A stretch of DNA of 40,484 nt, taken from the NCBI GenBank assembly GCA_902806325.1, contig CADCWE010000041.1:1-40484 (forward strand), in the 5' to 3' direction. Under the pieces are notes generated by a model. That model worked only from the letters and a program-made list of their open reading frames with translations. It made no database searches and was not told the origin of the DNA. The DNA is from an uncultured Thermomicrobiales bacterium (GTDB lineage: Bacteria > Chloroflexota > Chloroflexia > Thermomicrobiales > UBA6265). This document shows positions 23,984 to 32,294 of the stretch, in pieces. How positions within the stretch are numbered: the stretch's first letter is position 1; every line of letters starts with the position of its first letter. Both the position numbers and the translations under genes were made by a program.

Positions 23984-24012
23984 TTGACCGTTTACGCCCC
24001 CGGCGGTAGCAT
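23984..24012 (+). promoter_or_regulatory. Promoter for iscR-iscS
   Basis: TTGACC (23984-23989), 17 bases, TAGCAT (24007-24012). Transcription would start near 24019, 33 bases before the iscR ATG. Confidence 0.55.
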
Positions 24013-24051
24013 GGCAAGGTGAACAGACCGCCGCGGGCGGGCGGAGGGACA

Positions 24052-24525
24052 ATGAAGGTTTCGTCGCGGGGCGAGTACGGGATGCGGGCGATGGTCGCCC
24101 TGGCGCGCCATTACGGCGAAGGCCCCCTTTCGCTCGCGGCCGTGGCGAAGGAATCGTCGGTTCCCGCCGCCTATCTCGAGCAACTGATCGGGCCGTTGCG
24201 CCGGGCCGGGCTGGTCGAGAGCAAGCGCGGCGCCCAGGGCGGGTACCAACTGGCCCGCCCTCCGATCGCGGTCGGCGTCGGCGAGGTTTACCGGGTGATG
24301 GAAGGCCCGGTGGCGCCGATGGATTGCGTGTCCGAGGATCCGGCGGACCAGACCTGCCCCCTGATCGATGGCTGCGAAACCCGCCCGGTCTGGCTGAAGG
24401 TCCGCGACTCGATCGTCGAGGCCCTGGATTCGACCACCCTCGCCGACCTGATCAAGGACAAACCCAATCCGAAACGGCCGCGCCCTGCGGCCATCCCGGA
24501 ACCCGCCATCGCCCAACCGCGATAG
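24052..24525 (+). CDS. iscR: Rrf2/IscR-family iron-sulfur regulator
   Basis: 157 residues: a winged-helix domain (MKVSSRGEYGMRAMVALARH, LEQLIGPLRRAGLVESKRGA, GGYQLARP) and three cysteines spaced C-x9-C-x5-C (DCVSEDPADQTCPLIDGC) that can hold an Fe-S cluster. IscR represses Fe-S assembly genes when its cluster is bound. GGAGGG precedes the ATG at 24052. The cysteine desulfurase follows after 105 bases, which supports an IscR role over other Rrf2 functions such as CymR or NsrR. The long Pro-rich tail (PKRPRPAAIPEPAIAQP) is unusual. Confidence 0.85.
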   Translation: MKVSSRGEYGMRAMVALARHYGEGPLSLAAVAKESSVPAAYLEQLIGPLRRAGLVESKRGAQGGYQLARPPIAVGVGEVYRVMEGPVAPMDCVSEDPADQTCPLIDGCETRPVWLKVRDSIVEALDSTTLADLIKDKPNPKRPRPAAIPEPAIAQPR

Positions 24526-24630
24526 TCCCGCTCGCCGACGACCAAACCGAGGCGACCGCGCCGATGCGTCGTCTCGGCGCTGCCGCGCGTCCGCCGTCCC
24601 AAACCGCCCCCAACATCCTGGAGTGCTCCC

Positions 24631-25848
24631 ATGTCCTTGCCCTCCGGTGCCGGGCCCGTTCCCGTCCCTAGCGACGACACGATCTACCTCGACCACGCGG
24701 CCACCACCCCGACCGACCCCGAGGTCGCGGCGGCGATGCTCCCCTACCTCACCGTCCACTACGGCAACCCGTCGAGCATCTACGGCCTCGGTCAGGACGG
24801 CCGCGCCGCGCTCGACCGCTCCCGGCGATCCGTGGCTGGCGTGCTGGGTTGCCAACCCGCCGAGATCGTGTTCACGAGCGGCGCCACCGAAGCGGACAAC
24901 CTGGCGCTCTCCGGCGCCGCCTGGCACCGTCGCCTCGCCGATCCCGGCGGTGCCGTTCCCCACCTGATCGTCTCCGCGATCGAGCACGACGCGGTCCTCC
25001 ACACCGCGGAGTGGCTGGAACGCCAGGGGTTCGGGTTGACCGTCGTGCCCTGCGACCGCGAAGGGTTCGTCGACCCGGACGCGGTCGCGGCGGCGCTGCG
25101 CCCCGAAACCTGCCTGGTCTCGGTGATGCTGGCCAACAACGAGGTCGGCGCGATCCAACCGATCGCCGAGATCGCCGCCCGCGTCCGCGCCCGCGGCGTG
25201 CCGATCCATACCGATGCGGTTCAGGCGGCCGGCGCGCTCGATCTGAACGTGGACCGCCTCGGCGTCGACCTGCTCACGCTGACGGCCCACAAGTTCTACG
25301 GACCAAAGGGGGTCGGGCTGCTCTACGTCCGGCGCGGCACCCCGATCGCGTTCCAACAGCACGGCGGCGGCCAGGAGAGCGGGCGGCGCGGCGGGACCGA
25401 GAACGCGGCCGGCATCGTCGGGTTGGCCCTCGCGCTGGACCGCGCGGACCGGGGACGCGACGCGGCCAACGCCCACGCCGCCGCGCTGCGGGATCGGCTC
25501 TGGGACGGGCTACGGGACGCCATCCCGGACATCGAACTCAACGGCCCCGTGCTCGATAACCGCCGCCTTGCCAACAACCTCAACCTCGCCATCCCCGGCG
25601 TCCAGGGCGAGACCGTCCTGCTCGCCCTCGACATGCAAGGCATCGCCGCCTCGGCCGGGTCGGCCTGCACCACCGGCAACGCCGAACCCAGCCACGTCTT
25701 GCGCGCGATGGGCCTCTCCGACGAGCGCGCCCGGGCCAGCCTCCGCTTCTCCGTCGGCCGCGGCACCACCGTCGACCAGATCACCGACACGATCGACGCG
25801 GTGGTCGAGACCGTGGGGCGGGTGCGGGAACTGGCGGGGGTGGCGTAG
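24631..25848 (+). CDS. iscS: Cysteine desulfurase (class V, group I)
   Basis: 405 residues. It takes sulfur from L-cysteine as a persulfide for Fe-S clusters and thio-modified tRNA. Visible are YLDHAATTPTDPEV, TSGATEADNLAL, HTDAVQAAG (PLP Asp region), the Schiff-base lysine in LTAHKFYGPKG, and the mobile-loop cysteine in SAGSACTTGNAEPSHVL (group I type). The ATG at 24631 has GGAG nearby. The extra N-terminal 15 residues before TIYLDHAATT are Pro/Ser-rich. No iscU, nifU, sufB or mnmA follows; instead the next gene converges. Whether it serves clusters or tRNA thiolation is open. Confidence 0.93.
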   Translation: MSLPSGAGPVPVPSDDTIYLDHAATTPTDPEVAAAMLPYLTVHYGNPSSIYGLGQDGRAALDRSRRSVAGVLGCQPAEIVFTSGATEADNLALSGAAWHRRLADPGGAVPHLIVSAIEHDAVLHTAEWLERQGFGLTVVPCDREGFVDPDAVAAALRPETCLVSVMLANNEVGAIQPIAEIAARVRARGVPIHTDAVQAAGALDLNVDRLGVDLLTLTAHKFYGPKGVGLLYVRRGTPIAFQQHGGGQESGRRGGTENAAGIVGLALALDRADRGRDAANAHAAALRDRLWDGLRDAIPDIELNGPVLDNRRLANNLNLAIPGVQGETVLLALDMQGIAASAGSACTTGNAEPSHVLRAMGLSDERARASLRFSVGRGTTVDQITDTIDAVVETVGRVRELAGVA

Positions 25849-25992
25849 GTTGGGGACGGTCATCGGCGGACGCCGTGACCCCGGCGCTGCGCGCCACCGC
25901 CACCGCCGCCCAGAGGGCACCCGGGGACCCGGCCCATGCGCGAGCGAGGGGACGAGGAGAGCGTTCCGTTCCCCTTGCCCTCGGGAGAGCCG

Positions 25993-27195
25993 TTAGGCCG
26001 GGGGGAGGGCTAGCGCGTCGTTCCACCCCGCCACCGCCTCCATCGCCGCGCCAACGCCTGCGCCGAACCGCACCGGATGCCCGACATCCGCTAGTGCGCG
26101 CTCGAGGATTGCCAGCTGGGCGGCCAGCAGCGTCGGGTGGGCGGCCGGTCCCATGTGACCGAGGCGGAAGACCTTGCCCAGCAGATCGCCGTAGCCGCCG
26201 GAGATGGTGACGCCGTAGCGTTCGCGCATCGTCGCCCGCAACCGGGCCTCGTCCAACCCGTCCGGCGTGCGGACGGCGGTCACGCACGACGCCGCGATCG
26301 CCTCCTGCGCCGGCCAAAGCTCCAGTTCCAGCGCCCGCACCCCGGCCCGGCAGGCGGCGGCGATGGTCTGGTGGCGGGCGGCGAACCGCTCGATGCCCTC
26401 CTCCAGCGCCTGCTCCAAGGTCGCTTCCAGCGCGTAGATCTCGCTCACGGAGGGGGTGTACGGGAAGCGCCGCTGCTCCAACCAGGCGGACTTCCAGTCC
26501 AAGATCGAGAGAAAACTGCCCCGCAACGGGGACTCGCGGCCTTCCATCGCCGCCCAGGCCGCCGGGCTGACGGTGAGCAACGACAACCCCGGCGGTCCGC
26601 CGAGGCATTTTTGGGGACCGGCCACCGCCACGTCCATCCCCCACTCCTCCGGGGACAGTACCTCGCCGCCGAGACCGGAGACGGTGTCGACGATGGTCAG
26701 GACGCCGAACTCCCGCGCCACGGCGCCGATCTCGCGCACCGGATTAATCGTGCCGGACGGGGTTTCGGAGTGGACCACGGAGAGGTACTTGATCCCCGGC
26801 GTGCGCCGCAGCGCCTCCCGCACCGCCTCCGGGGCGATCGCCTCGTGGTACGGCACCGCCAACTCGACCGGTTCGCCACCGTAGCGGCGGATGAACCCCT
26901 CGAACCACTTGCCGAAGACGCCGGAGACCAGGTTCAATACCTTGTCGCCGGGCGCGATCAGGCTCGCCGCCGCGGCTTCCAACCCCAGCACCGCCTCGGC
27001 CTGCATGATCACCGCGTCGTACTCGGTGCGAAAGACCCGCTGCAGCAACCGGGTCGTGCGCTCGAAGGTGGCGATGAACGCCGGGTCGTAGTGGTAGACC
27101 ACCGGCCGCGCCATCGCCCGCAGCGTCCGTGGGGACACCTCGACCGGCCCCGCCGCCAGCGTCATCCGGGGCCAGTTGTCGGTCGGGCGGTCCAT
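25993..27195 (-). CDS. Alanine-glyoxylate-type class V aminotransferase
   Basis: A 400-residue fold-type I PLP enzyme. It shows LAAGPVEVSPRTLRAM, VLNLVSGVFGKWFEGFIRRY, HSETPSGTINPV, DTVSGLGGEVL and the Schiff-base lysine in AGPQKCLGGPPGLS. Relatives are alanine-glyoxylate, serine-glyoxylate, pyridoxamine-pyruvate and (S)-ureidoglycine-glyoxylate aminotransferases. Because it lies downstream of a purine/nucleoside-type importer on the same strand, the ureidoglycine (PucG-like) role is an attractive but unproven option. GGAAGGAGC precedes the ATG at 27195, and a TATCGT -10 lies at 27229-27234. A hairpin repeat (27252-27356) separates it from the binding-protein gene. Confidence 0.88.
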   Translation of the reverse strand: MDRPTDNWPRMTLAAGPVEVSPRTLRAMARPVVYHYDPAFIATFERTTRLLQRVFRTEYDAVIMQAEAVLGLEAAAASLIAPGDKVLNLVSGVFGKWFEGFIRRYGGEPVELAVPYHEAIAPEAVREALRRTPGIKYLSVVHSETPSGTINPVREIGAVAREFGVLTIVDTVSGLGGEVLSPEEWGMDVAVAGPQKCLGGPPGLSLLTVSPAAWAAMEGRESPLRGSFLSILDWKSAWLEQRRFPYTPSVSEIYALEATLEQALEEGIERFAARHQTIAAACRAGVRALELELWPAQEAIAASCVTAVRTPDGLDEARLRATMRERYGVTISGGYGDLLGKVFRLGHMGPAAHPTLLAAQLAILERALADVGHPVRFGAGVGAAMEAVAGWNDALALPPA

Positions 27196-27251
27196 CGTTG
27201 TTGCTCCTTCCGGCGGGGATCACGGGCCACGATAGCGTGCGCCAGACCGGC

Positions 27252-27356
27252 GTAGGGGCGCTGCTTGCTGCGCGCCCGTCGGCCGGAGGCCGACCGTCGT
27301 CGTGGTTGCCCCCGTTGTGGCCCGCGGGCCACGGGCGCAGCGAGCAGCGCCCCTAC
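27252..27356. repeat. 105-base hairpin repeat element
   Basis: The ends are near-perfect inverted copies. The left, 27252-27279, starts GTAGGGGCGCTGCTTGCTGC. The right, 27331-27356, reverse-complements to GTAGGGGCGCTGCTCGCTGC. One substitution and a two-base insertion separate them. The interior has two further palindromes, TCGGCC-GGA-GGCCGA (about 27279-27293) and GGCCCGCGGGCC (27319-27330). No gene inside. It has the form of a REP or MITE-like mobile repeat. Confidence 0.6.
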
Positions 27357-27377
27357 CGATGCGGACCTCACGCCACG

Positions 27378-28463
27378 CTAACCCGGGAACAACTCGTCCA
27401 GCGTCGCCCGCACCCCGTCCGCGTCCGGCACCGCCGAGACCGCGATCGAGCCGTCCAGGATCCCCGCTTCGGCCCGTGCCACCGCCTCCACCACCTCGGC
27501 GGGCACGCTCTGGGGCAGGTCGAGCAGCCGCACGCCCTTGTTCTCGACCGATAGGGTGTAAACCTTCCCGAACTCGTCGGTTTCGAGGTCGCGGATCATC
27601 TCCTCGTAGATCACGGTGAAGTCGAACAGGACCGAGGTCAGCAGCAGATCGTCCTCGACCGTCTGCGACTTGTCGCCGATCACGTCGATGAACAGCGCCT
27701 TGTCGTCGGGGTTCTCGGCGTTGTGGGCGCGGATCGCCTCGATCATGCCGAAGGTGGAGCCGTCGCCCATCCCAAAGACCACGTCGGCGCCGGCCGCCAG
27801 CACCTGGTCGGTGACGCGCTTGCCGCCGGCGGCGTCGCCGTAGGCGGCGACGCCGATCACGCTGTAGACCAGCTGGGCGTCGGGTTTGGTCGCTTTCAAC
27901 CCTTCGGCAAAACCGACCGTCATGTAATTCCAGGTCGGCGGCTCGTCGGAGACGACGACGCCAACGGTGCCGCTTCTGGTCAACCGCCCGGCCAGCACCC
28001 CGGCCAGGTAGGCGATCTCCTGGGCTTCGGTCTCGATGTCGGAGACCAGATCCTCGGCCACCGCGTTCGGGTTCTCGACCACCGCGACCGGGATCCCCTC
28101 CTCGGCGGCGAACTCCGGGCAGACCGTCTGGTAGCCGCTGGCGTGGCAGATCACCAGTTGGACGTCCTGGTCCGCCAGGTCGGCCAGCAGCGGCTCGATC
28201 TCGTAGCCCGCGTTCTCCTCGACGATCGCCTCGATCCCGCGCCGCTTCGCCACCGCCTCGATGCCGTCCGCCGCCTGCTGGTCCCAGCCCTGGTTGGTCC
28301 GGCTCTCCGGCGTCACCAGGGCGACCTTCTCGACCGGATTGACGACGGTCGGCGTGGCGCCCGGGGTCGCGTCCTGGGCGCGGATCGCCACCGGGGAAGC
28401 CGCCCCGCCGAGGATCAGGCCGATCAGGACGAACAACCGCGGCAGCGAACCAAGACGCGACAT
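27378..28463 (-). CDS. BMP-family ABC transporter substrate-binding protein
   Basis: A 361-residue exported periplasmic-type binding protein (Bmp/Med/PnrA family). The signal peptide RLFVLIGLILGGAASPVAIR is followed by AQDATPGATPT. There is no lipobox cysteine, so retention at the membrane is unclear. Family motifs: VALVTPESRTNQGWDQQAAD, FAEGLKATKPDAQLVYSVIG, GADVVFGMGDGSTFGMIEAI and a PGFYV-less C-terminus ending DELFPG. Characterised relatives bind purine nucleosides. It lies 87 bases after the second permease, with a possible promoter TACAAT at 28520-28525, which would allow excess binding protein. Confidence 0.9.
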   Translation of the reverse strand: MSRLGSLPRLFVLIGLILGGAASPVAIRAQDATPGATPTVVNPVEKVALVTPESRTNQGWDQQAADGIEAVAKRRGIEAIVEENAGYEIEPLLADLADQDVQLVICHASGYQTVCPEFAAEEGIPVAVVENPNAVAEDLVSDIETEAQEIAYLAGVLAGRLTRSGTVGVVVSDEPPTWNYMTVGFAEGLKATKPDAQLVYSVIGVAAYGDAAGGKRVTDQVLAAGADVVFGMGDGSTFGMIEAIRAHNAENPDDKALFIDVIGDKSQTVEDDLLLTSVLFDFTVIYEEMIRDLETDEFGKVYTLSVENKGVRLLDLPQSVPAEVVEAVARAEAGILDGSIAVSAVPDADGVRATLDELFPG

Positions 28464-28519
28464 GGGGAGTGCTCTCCGGGATAACCCCCGCCGGGGCGAA
28501 CGGGCGACCGAACCGGGGC

Positions 28520-28525
28520 ATTGTA
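28520..28525 (-). promoter_or_regulatory. Possible promoter for the binding-protein gene
   Basis: Minus strand GCTACAAT gives a good -10, but no clear -35 lies at the right distance. The leader is about 50 bases. Confidence 0.3.
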
Positions 28526-28550
28526 GCGCGGCCCGATCGCCCCCTCGCGC

Positions 28551-29489
28551 TCAACGACGCCCGCGCTCGTACGGCACCCCGAGCGCCGCCGGCATCGCGG
28601 CCCGCCGCGCCAGCACCACCAGCGCCGCCAACAGACCGAGGTACGGCAGCATGCCGACGAACTCCGGCCGCACGTCCATCCCCAGGATCGGCAACCCCGT
28701 CTCCAACGACCGCAGCATGCCGAACAGGAGCGCCCCGGCCAGGATCCGCCACGGGCGCCACCGCCCGAGCATGGTCAGCGCCAGGGCCAAAAAGCCCTGG
28801 CCGAGCGTCATGTTGTCGGTGAAGGTGCGGACGTCGACCACGGCCAAGAACGCCCCGCCCAACCCGGCCGCCGCGCCGCCGATCAGGATCGCGGCGAAGC
28901 GGGTTTGGGCCACCCCGATGCCCGCCGCGTCGGCGGCGAACGGCGCCTCCCCGACCGCCCGCACCGCCAGGCCGAACCGGGTCCGGCCGAGCACCAGCGC
29001 CGCGATTGGCACCGCGGCCCAGGCCAGGTAGACCAGCAGCGGCTGCCCGAACAGCGCCCGGCCGACGACGGGCACGTCGGTCAACACTGGCAGATCCAGG
29101 CGCGCGGCGGTGGTCGGCAGGGGCCGGTTTTGGCCGCCGTACAGGTCGCGGTAGAGGAACCCGGTCAGCCCCGACCCCAGGATGGTGATCGCCAACCCGG
29201 TCAGCACCTGGTCCACCCGGAGCCAAATCGTCAGCAGTCCGAACCCCGACCCGAGCGCCACCCCGAGCGCCGCCCCGGCCGCGACCCCGGCCGCGATCCG
29301 CCCCGTTTCCAGCGCCACCGCGAAGCCGGCGAAGGCGCCGCCCAGCATCATCCCCTCGATGCCGAGGTTCAGCAGACCGGCCCGCTCCGCGAACGCTTCG
29401 CCGAGCGCCGCCAGCAGCAACGGCACCGCCAGCAGCAACCCGGACCCGAGCAGCGCGGACAAGAAATCGGCCACCGGGAGGTCGGTCAC
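28551..29489 (-). CDS. BMP-type ABC transporter permease (second)
   Basis: 312 residues with about eight to nine hydrophobic helices, of the YufQ/BPD_transp_2 family. It shows LGEAFAERAGLLNLGIEGMM and the cytoplasmic loop GRTRFGLAVRAVGEAPFAAD that docks on the ATPase. The frame is open further upstream, but the GTG at 29489 with GGGGAGG four bases before it overlaps the previous gene's TGA by four bases (GTGA), the usual coupling. It pairs with the neighbouring permease as a heterodimer. Confidence 0.93.
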   Translation of the reverse strand: MTDLPVADFLSALLGSGLLLAVPLLLAALGEAFAERAGLLNLGIEGMMLGGAFAGFAVALETGRIAAGVAAGAALGVALGSGFGLLTIWLRVDQVLTGLAITILGSGLTGFLYRDLYGGQNRPLPTTAARLDLPVLTDVPVVGRALFGQPLLVYLAWAAVPIAALVLGRTRFGLAVRAVGEAPFAADAAGIGVAQTRFAAILIGGAAAGLGGAFLAVVDVRTFTDNMTLGQGFLALALTMLGRWRPWRILAGALLFGMLRSLETGLPILGMDVRPEFVGMLPYLGLLAALVVLARRAAMPAALGVPYERGRR

Positions 29490-30586
29490 GCCGCCTCCCC
29501 GGATGCCTGGGCCGGCAACGGACCGGGCGACCCTTCGACCGCGGCGCTTCGCCGCCGGTGCGGCCACCGCCCCCGCTCCAACGCCACGGCGACCGCGAAG
29601 AAGACCAGCATCAACCCTTCCAGTACCTCGACGAACTGCGTCGGCACGTCTCGGGCGCGCGACATCAGATCCCCGCCGAGCAGCAGGAACGAGAAGAAGA
29701 ACGCGACCGGGATCACCACCAGGGGCCGCAGCCGGGCCAGGTAGACCAGGGCGAACCCGGCCAACCCGTACCCCGGGTTCCAGTTCGCCTGGAACAGTCC
29801 CCGCACCCCGAGGACGTCGTTGGCGCCGGCCAGCCCCGCCAGCGCGCCGCTCGCCAGCAGCGCGCCCGCCGTCAGCCGCCCGACGTCCATCCCGGCGTGG
29901 CGGGCGGCCCGCGGGTTTTGTCCCAGCACCCAAAGGCGGAACCCGGGCACGGTCGCCCCGAACAGCACCGCCACCCCGGCGACTGCGACCAGCCCGGCGA
30001 TCAACCCGGCGTGGACCTCCGTCCCCGGGATGTCCGGCACCCGCTCGGCTTTGGCCAGCAACCGCGTTTGCGGCGGCACCACATCCGGGTCTTTGAGCGG
30101 ACCCTTGACCAGCCAGGCCGACAGGTTGATCGCGACCGAGGTCATCACCAGCGTCGTGATGATCTCGTTCAACCCGAAGCGGACCCGCAGCAGGGCCGGG
30201 ATCGTCGCCCAGGCCAGCCCCCCGACCGCCCCGCCGAGCGCCGCCAGGAGCAGCACCGCCGCGTTCGGCAGCGTCCCGCTCAACCCCGGCGCGACGACCC
30301 CGGCCGCGAGCGCCCCGATCAGGAACTGGCCGTCCACGCCGATGTTCCAGACCCCGGCCTTGAGCGCGATCAGCAGCCCGGCCCCGACCAGCAGCAGCGG
30401 CGCCGCCTTGATCGCGATCTCGGTCAGCCCGAACGAACTGCCCAGCCCCCGCTCGACCATCAACCGGTAGCCGCCGACCGCGTCCTTGCCCCGCGCTTCC
30501 AAGAACAACCCGCCGACGAGCAAGGCGCCCGCGATGGCGGCCAGGGAGCTTAAGACCGGGGCGAGCCGCGCCGCCGCTCCGCTCAT
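29486..30586 (-). CDS. BMP-type ABC transporter permease (first)
   Basis: 366 residues, a YufP-like BPD_transp_2 permease. LLIALKAGVWNIGVDGQFLI, RFGLNEIITTLVMTSVAINL and the coupling loop LWVLGQNPRAARHAGMDVGR are recognisable. The hydrophilic C-terminal tail (GRWPHRRRSAAVEGSPGP) is extra. Its ATG overlaps the ATPase stop by four bases, and its own stop overlaps the next permease start. Confidence 0.93.
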   Translation of the reverse strand: MSGAAARLAPVLSSLAAIAGALLVGGLFLEARGKDAVGGYRLMVERGLGSSFGLTEIAIKAAPLLLVGAGLLIALKAGVWNIGVDGQFLIGALAAGVVAPGLSGTLPNAAVLLLAALGGAVGGLAWATIPALLRVRFGLNEIITTLVMTSVAINLSAWLVKGPLKDPDVVPPQTRLLAKAERVPDIPGTEVHAGLIAGLVAVAGVAVLFGATVPGFRLWVLGQNPRAARHAGMDVGRLTAGALLASGALAGLAGANDVLGVRGLFQANWNPGYGLAGFALVYLARLRPLVVIPVAFFFSFLLLGGDLMSRARDVPTQFVEVLEGLMLVFFAVAVALERGRWPHRRRSAAVEGSPGPLPAQASGEAA

Positions 30587-32196
30587 GCCGGCCGCCGATC
30601 GGGGGCGGAAACGTGGCCGCCGACCATCAGGCGACCGATGGCGTCGGCGTCGACGTCGACCCGCGCCACCGTCGCCGCCAGCCGCCCGTCGACCAGCACC
30701 CCGATCCGGTCCGCGATCGCCAACAGATCGTCCAACTCGCTCGAGATCACCAGCACGGCCCGGCCGCCGTCAGCGTGGGCGCGGAGCGCGGTCAACACGT
30801 CGCGGGCGGTTCGGGCGTCCAATCCGTGCGTCGGTTGGTGGCAGACGAGCAGGGGCGGCACCCGCGCCAACTCCCGCGCCAGCAGCACCTTCTGCACGTT
30901 GCCGCCGGACAACCGGCCGATCGGCGTCGCCGGTCCCGGGGCGCGGATCGCGAAGCGCTCGATCGCCGCCCGCGCCCGTCGCTCCATCCCCCGCCGATCG
31001 AGCCAGAACCGCGATCCTTCCCCCCCGGATCCCACCTCCTTCAGCGCCAGGTTCTCGGCCACGCTGGCGGCGGCGACGCTGCCTTCGCCGATCCGGTCGC
31101 CGGTGACGTAGCCGACGCCGGCCGTCGCCGCCGCGCCCACCCCCCGCCCGGCGATCTCGACGCCGTCGACCGCGATGGTGCCGGCGGAGGGAGCACGCTG
31201 CCCGGCGATGGCGTCGGCGAGTTCGGTTTGACCGTTCCCGTCCACCCCCGCGATCCCGAACACCTCGCCCGCCCGCACCGCCAGATCGAGCCCGCGGATC
31301 GCGGCGTCCCCGCCGTCCCCCCGAACTACCAGGCCGCGAACGGCGAGCGCCGCGCGGGCGTCCGCCGGAACGCCCGACGTGGGAGGAGGCGCCGCCACCC
31401 CGCTCCCCCCGAACATGAGGTCCACGACCCGGCGCTCGGCGACGGTCGAATCGCCGTCCAGGATATCCGCGTCAAGGTCACCGGCAACTCGCCCCTGCCG
31501 CAACACCACCACCCGATCGCACAGGCGCAACGCCTCGCCCAGCTTGTGGGTGATCAGGACCACGGCCACGCCCCGCGCCCGCAGCTCGCGCAGCGTCGCC
31601 ATCAACCCGTCCACCTCCGGCGGCGACAGCGCCGAGGTCGGCTCGTCGAGCAGCAGCACCCGCGCCCCGCGAACCAACGCCCGGGCGATCTCGACCCGCT
31701 GCCGCTGGCCGAGCGACAGGTGGCCGACAACCGCCCCCGGGGGCACGTCCATCCCGAGTTGGCGCCCGACCTCGGCCAGCCGCCGCTCGACCGCACCCGG
31801 CGTTCGCGCCAGCGGTCCGCCCACCCCCAACCGCGCGTTCTCCAGCACGGTCAGGGTCGGAACCAGGGCAAAATGCTGGTAGACGGTGCCGATGCCGAGC
31901 CGCAGCGCGTCCCGCGGAGTCCCGATCCGCACGGGACGTCCCTCGATGAGCACCGCGCCCGCATCCGGCGCGGTCATCCCCCCCAGCACGTTCATCAGGG
32001 TGGTCTTGCCGGCGCCGTTCTCGCCCAGCAGCCCCAGGATCTCCCCCCGCCGGATGGCGACGGTGACATCGTCCAACGCCCGCACCGCCCCGTATCGCTT
32101 GCCGATGCCCCGCGCCTCGATCAACGCGGGATCGGCGGCGGCGACGGCATCGGAGGCGACGCGTTCGCGGATCGTTCTGGTGGTGGTCGGTGTCAT
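30583..32196 (-). CDS. BMP-type ABC transporter ATPase, two nucleotide-binding domains
   Basis: 537 residues with two fused ATPase domains, the layout of nucleoside/sugar importers of this class. Domain 1: Walker A GLLGENGAGKTTLMNV, signature LSLGQRQRVEIARALVRG, Walker B LLLDEPTSALS, switch His in LITHK. Domain 2: the degenerate Walker A GVDGNGQTEL typical of the family, signature LSGGNVQKVLLAREL, and LLVCHQPTHGLD, where Gln replaces the catalytic Glu. Domain 1 therefore probably does most hydrolysis. It starts the transporter operon. The 98-base gap upstream contains a 42-base perfect palindrome. Confidence 0.93.
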   Translation of the reverse strand: MTPTTTRTIRERVASDAVAAADPALIEARGIGKRYGAVRALDDVTVAIRRGEILGLLGENGAGKTTLMNVLGGMTAPDAGAVLIEGRPVRIGTPRDALRLGIGTVYQHFALVPTLTVLENARLGVGGPLARTPGAVERRLAEVGRQLGMDVPPGAVVGHLSLGQRQRVEIARALVRGARVLLLDEPTSALSPPEVDGLMATLRELRARGVAVVLITHKLGEALRLCDRVVVLRQGRVAGDLDADILDGDSTVAERRVVDLMFGGSGVAAPPPTSGVPADARAALAVRGLVVRGDGGDAAIRGLDLAVRAGEVFGIAGVDGNGQTELADAIAGQRAPSAGTIAVDGVEIAGRGVGAAATAGVGYVTGDRIGEGSVAAASVAENLALKEVGSGGEGSRFWLDRRGMERRARAAIERFAIRAPGPATPIGRLSGGNVQKVLLARELARVPPLLVCHQPTHGLDARTARDVLTALRAHADGGRAVLVISSELDDLLAIADRIGVLVDGRLAATVARVDVDADAIGRLMVGGHVSAPDRRPA

Positions 32197-32249
32197 CTGG
32201 GGAATGGTACGCCCCTGGGCGCCGGGACGACACGGAAACGCCGGGGCCG

Positions 32250-32291
32250 CGAACGGCCCTCACCCCGGCCGGCCGGGGTGAGGGCCGTTCG
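32250..32291. repeat. 42-base perfect palindrome
   Basis: The arm CGAACGGCCCTCACCCCGG (32250-32268) is repeated inverted at 32273-32291 around CCGG. It lies three bases after the apionate-lactonase-like stop and before the ABC ATPase gene on the same strand. It may end transcription or stabilise the upstream mRNA; there is no T-run in either direction. Confidence 0.65.
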
Positions 32292-32294
32292 TGT

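Noticed and set aside
31290-31320. Loss of function in the second ATPase domain of the BMP transporter as an anomaly
   Set aside because: The GNGQTE Walker A and Gln in place of the catalytic Glu are normal for this transporter class.
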